Source of the DNA: JBCDBH01 sp039184055
GTDB taxonomy: Bacteria > Acidobacteriota > Thermoanaerobaculia > Multivoradales > J023
Direction of reading: 5' to 3'
Assembly: GCA_039184055.1 (NCBI GenBank)
Contig: JBCDBH010000352.1
Coordinates: 1-6,263 of the forward strand
Length of the DNA: 6,263 nucleotides
Of this stretch, positions 5,307 through 6,263 are shown piece by piece (the first letter of the stretch is position 1; each line of letters starts with the position of its first letter). The position numbers were made by a program, and so were the translations under genes. The notes under the pieces are model-generated. The model searched no databases. It was not told the origin of the DNA and saw only the letters and a program-made list of their open reading frames with translations.

Positions 5307-6263
5307 ATGAGCCGATTCCCTGGCGTCGACTTCCTCGACATCGACTCATTGCTCACCAACGAGCAGAAGATGGCGCGTGACACGGTCCGTGCGTTTGTGG
5401 ATGACATGGTCAAGCCGATTATCGAGGAGTGCCACCGGGATGGCCGGACTCCACTCGAGCTGGTGCCCGAAATTGGCAAGCTCAATCTCTTTGGCGCGAC
5501 GATCGACGAGTACGACCTCCCCGGACTCGACAGCATCGCCTACGGTCTGATCATGCAAGAGCTCGAACGTGGTGATTCGGGCTTGCGAAGCTTCGTCTCG
5601 GTTCAGAGCTCGTTGGTGATGTACCCGATCTACGCTTTCGGCTCTCAAGAACAGAAGGACCGCTGGATCCCAGCCTTGGCGAGCGGTGAAGCGATCGGCT
5701 GCTTCGGTCTCACCGAGCCCGACTTCGGCTCGAACCCCGGTGATATGCGCACGACGGCGAAGCGTGACGGGGATGGCTGGATCATCAATGGCGCCAAGCA
5801 GTGGATCACCAACGGCACCCTGGCCGATGTCGCCGTCGTCTGGGCGCAGACCGACGAGGGGATTCGCGGCTTCCTGGTCGAAAAGGGCACACCCGGCTTC
5901 ACCTCGACCGACCAGCACGGCAAGTTCTCACTCCGTGCATCGACCACGTCCGAGCACGGCTTCCATGACTGTCGCGTCCCCGCCGACGCGATCCTGCCGA
6001 AGACCACCGGTCTCAAGAACGCTCTGATGTGCCTCAACCAGGCACGCTACGGTATCGCCTGGGGCGGCATCGGCGCGGCGATGGACTGCTATGTCACGGC
6101 GCTCGAGTACGCCAAGGAGCGCGTGCAGTTCGGTGGGCAACCCATCGCCAGTCACCAGCTCGTTCAAGAGAAGCTCGTTTGGATGCTCAGCGAGATCAGC
6201 AAAGGTCAGATGCTCGCGTATCGTCTCGGCATGCTGAAGGACTCGGGCAAGCTCAAGCACTAC
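5307..6263 (+). CDS. Acyl-CoA dehydrogenase, glutaryl-CoA dehydrogenase type (3' end cut by window)
   Basis: 319 codons are present without a stop; the family is near 390-400, so roughly the last fifth, including the catalytic glutamate, is outside. The enzyme is an FAD flavoprotein that oxidises glutaryl-CoA to crotonyl-CoA and CO2 in lysine, tryptophan and aromatic degradation. The match to known glutaryl-CoA dehydrogenases, recalled rather than searched, is strong: RSFVSVQSSLVMYPIYAFGS (94-113), GCFGLTEPDFGSNPGDM (131-147), QWITNG (165-170), GKFSLRAS (205-212) and NQARYGIAWG (244-253). E87 and R94 correspond to residues near the substrate carboxylate in the human enzyme, which favours the decarboxylating type. 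AAGGAGAA at 5293-5300, with its AGGAG core ending 8 bases before the ATG, fixes the start. It is transcribed away from the other genes, so is probably regulated separately. Confident on the family, less on substrate. Confidence 0.92.
   Translation, partial: MSRFPGVDFLDIDSLLTNEQKMARDTVRAFVDDMVKPIIEECHRDGRTPLELVPEIGKLNLFGATIDEYDLPGLDSIAYGLIMQELERGDSGLRSFVSVQSSLVMYPIYAFGSQEQKDRWIPALASGEAIGCFGLTEPDFGSNPGDMRTTAKRDGDGWIINGAKQWITNGTLADVAVVWAQTDEGIRGFLVEKGTPGFTSTDQHGKFSLRASTTSEHGFHDCRVPADAILPKTTGLKNALMCLNQARYGIAWGGIGAAMDCYVTALEYAKERVQFGGQPIASHQLVQEKLVWMLSEISKGQMLAYRLGMLKDSGKLKHY

Noticed and set aside
5346..6260. Minus-strand open frames opposite the acyl-CoA dehydrogenase (5346-5918, 5928-6260 and others)
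   Set aside because: The plus strand encodes a clear dehydrogenase with a strong ribosome binding site across the whole stretch; these frames are its antisense shadows.

Overview
The window comes from a GC-rich bacterial chromosome. Gene content is housekeeping or accessory rather than mobile: isoprenoid synthesis, a serine-kinase/STAS partner switch, a CPBP membrane protease and a glutaryl-CoA dehydrogenase-type enzyme. Short overlaps between genes and AAGGAG-type ribosome binding sites fit a proteobacterium or myxobacterium-like lineage, but no taxon marker is present, so the lineage is an inference.

Layout. Positions 1-42 (minus) hold the first 14 codons of a probable exported protein. 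Positions 43-454 carry no convincing protein gene, but do contain a near-consensus sigma70 promoter (TTGCCA-N18-TATAAT, plus strand) followed about 85 bases later by a strong GC hairpin and a pyrimidine tail, which together outline a possible C-rich small RNA. Positions 455-2236 (minus) encode a five-helix membrane protein with an alkaline-phosphatase-superfamily domain. It is joined by a TAATG stop-start overlap to a trans-polyprenyl diphosphate synthase at 2236-3138 (minus). A 12-13 bp perfect hairpin lies directly upstream of the synthase start. Next, also on minus, come a STAS anti-sigma antagonist (3221-3556) and an RsbW-like kinase/anti-sigma factor (3553-4050), overlapping by ATGA. A CPBP (CAAX-type) membrane protease occupies 4149-5126 (minus, GTG start). 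Divergent from it, a glutaryl-CoA dehydrogenase-like acyl-CoA dehydrogenase starts at 5307 (plus) and runs off the end of the window.

How the genes may work together. The kinase and STAS protein form a partner-switching pair with no sigma factor or phosphatase gene visible here. The synthase and the phosphatase-superfamily protein look translationally coupled, which suggests a joint role in isoprenoid or envelope chemistry, but the phosphatase domain seems to have lost several metal-binding histidines. The most unusual signals are that degenerate active site, the candidate small RNA, the hairpin at the synthase start that has no visible ribosome binding site, and a four-unit 13-bp tandem repeat over the protease stop codon. 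Nothing here amounts to a proven new system.
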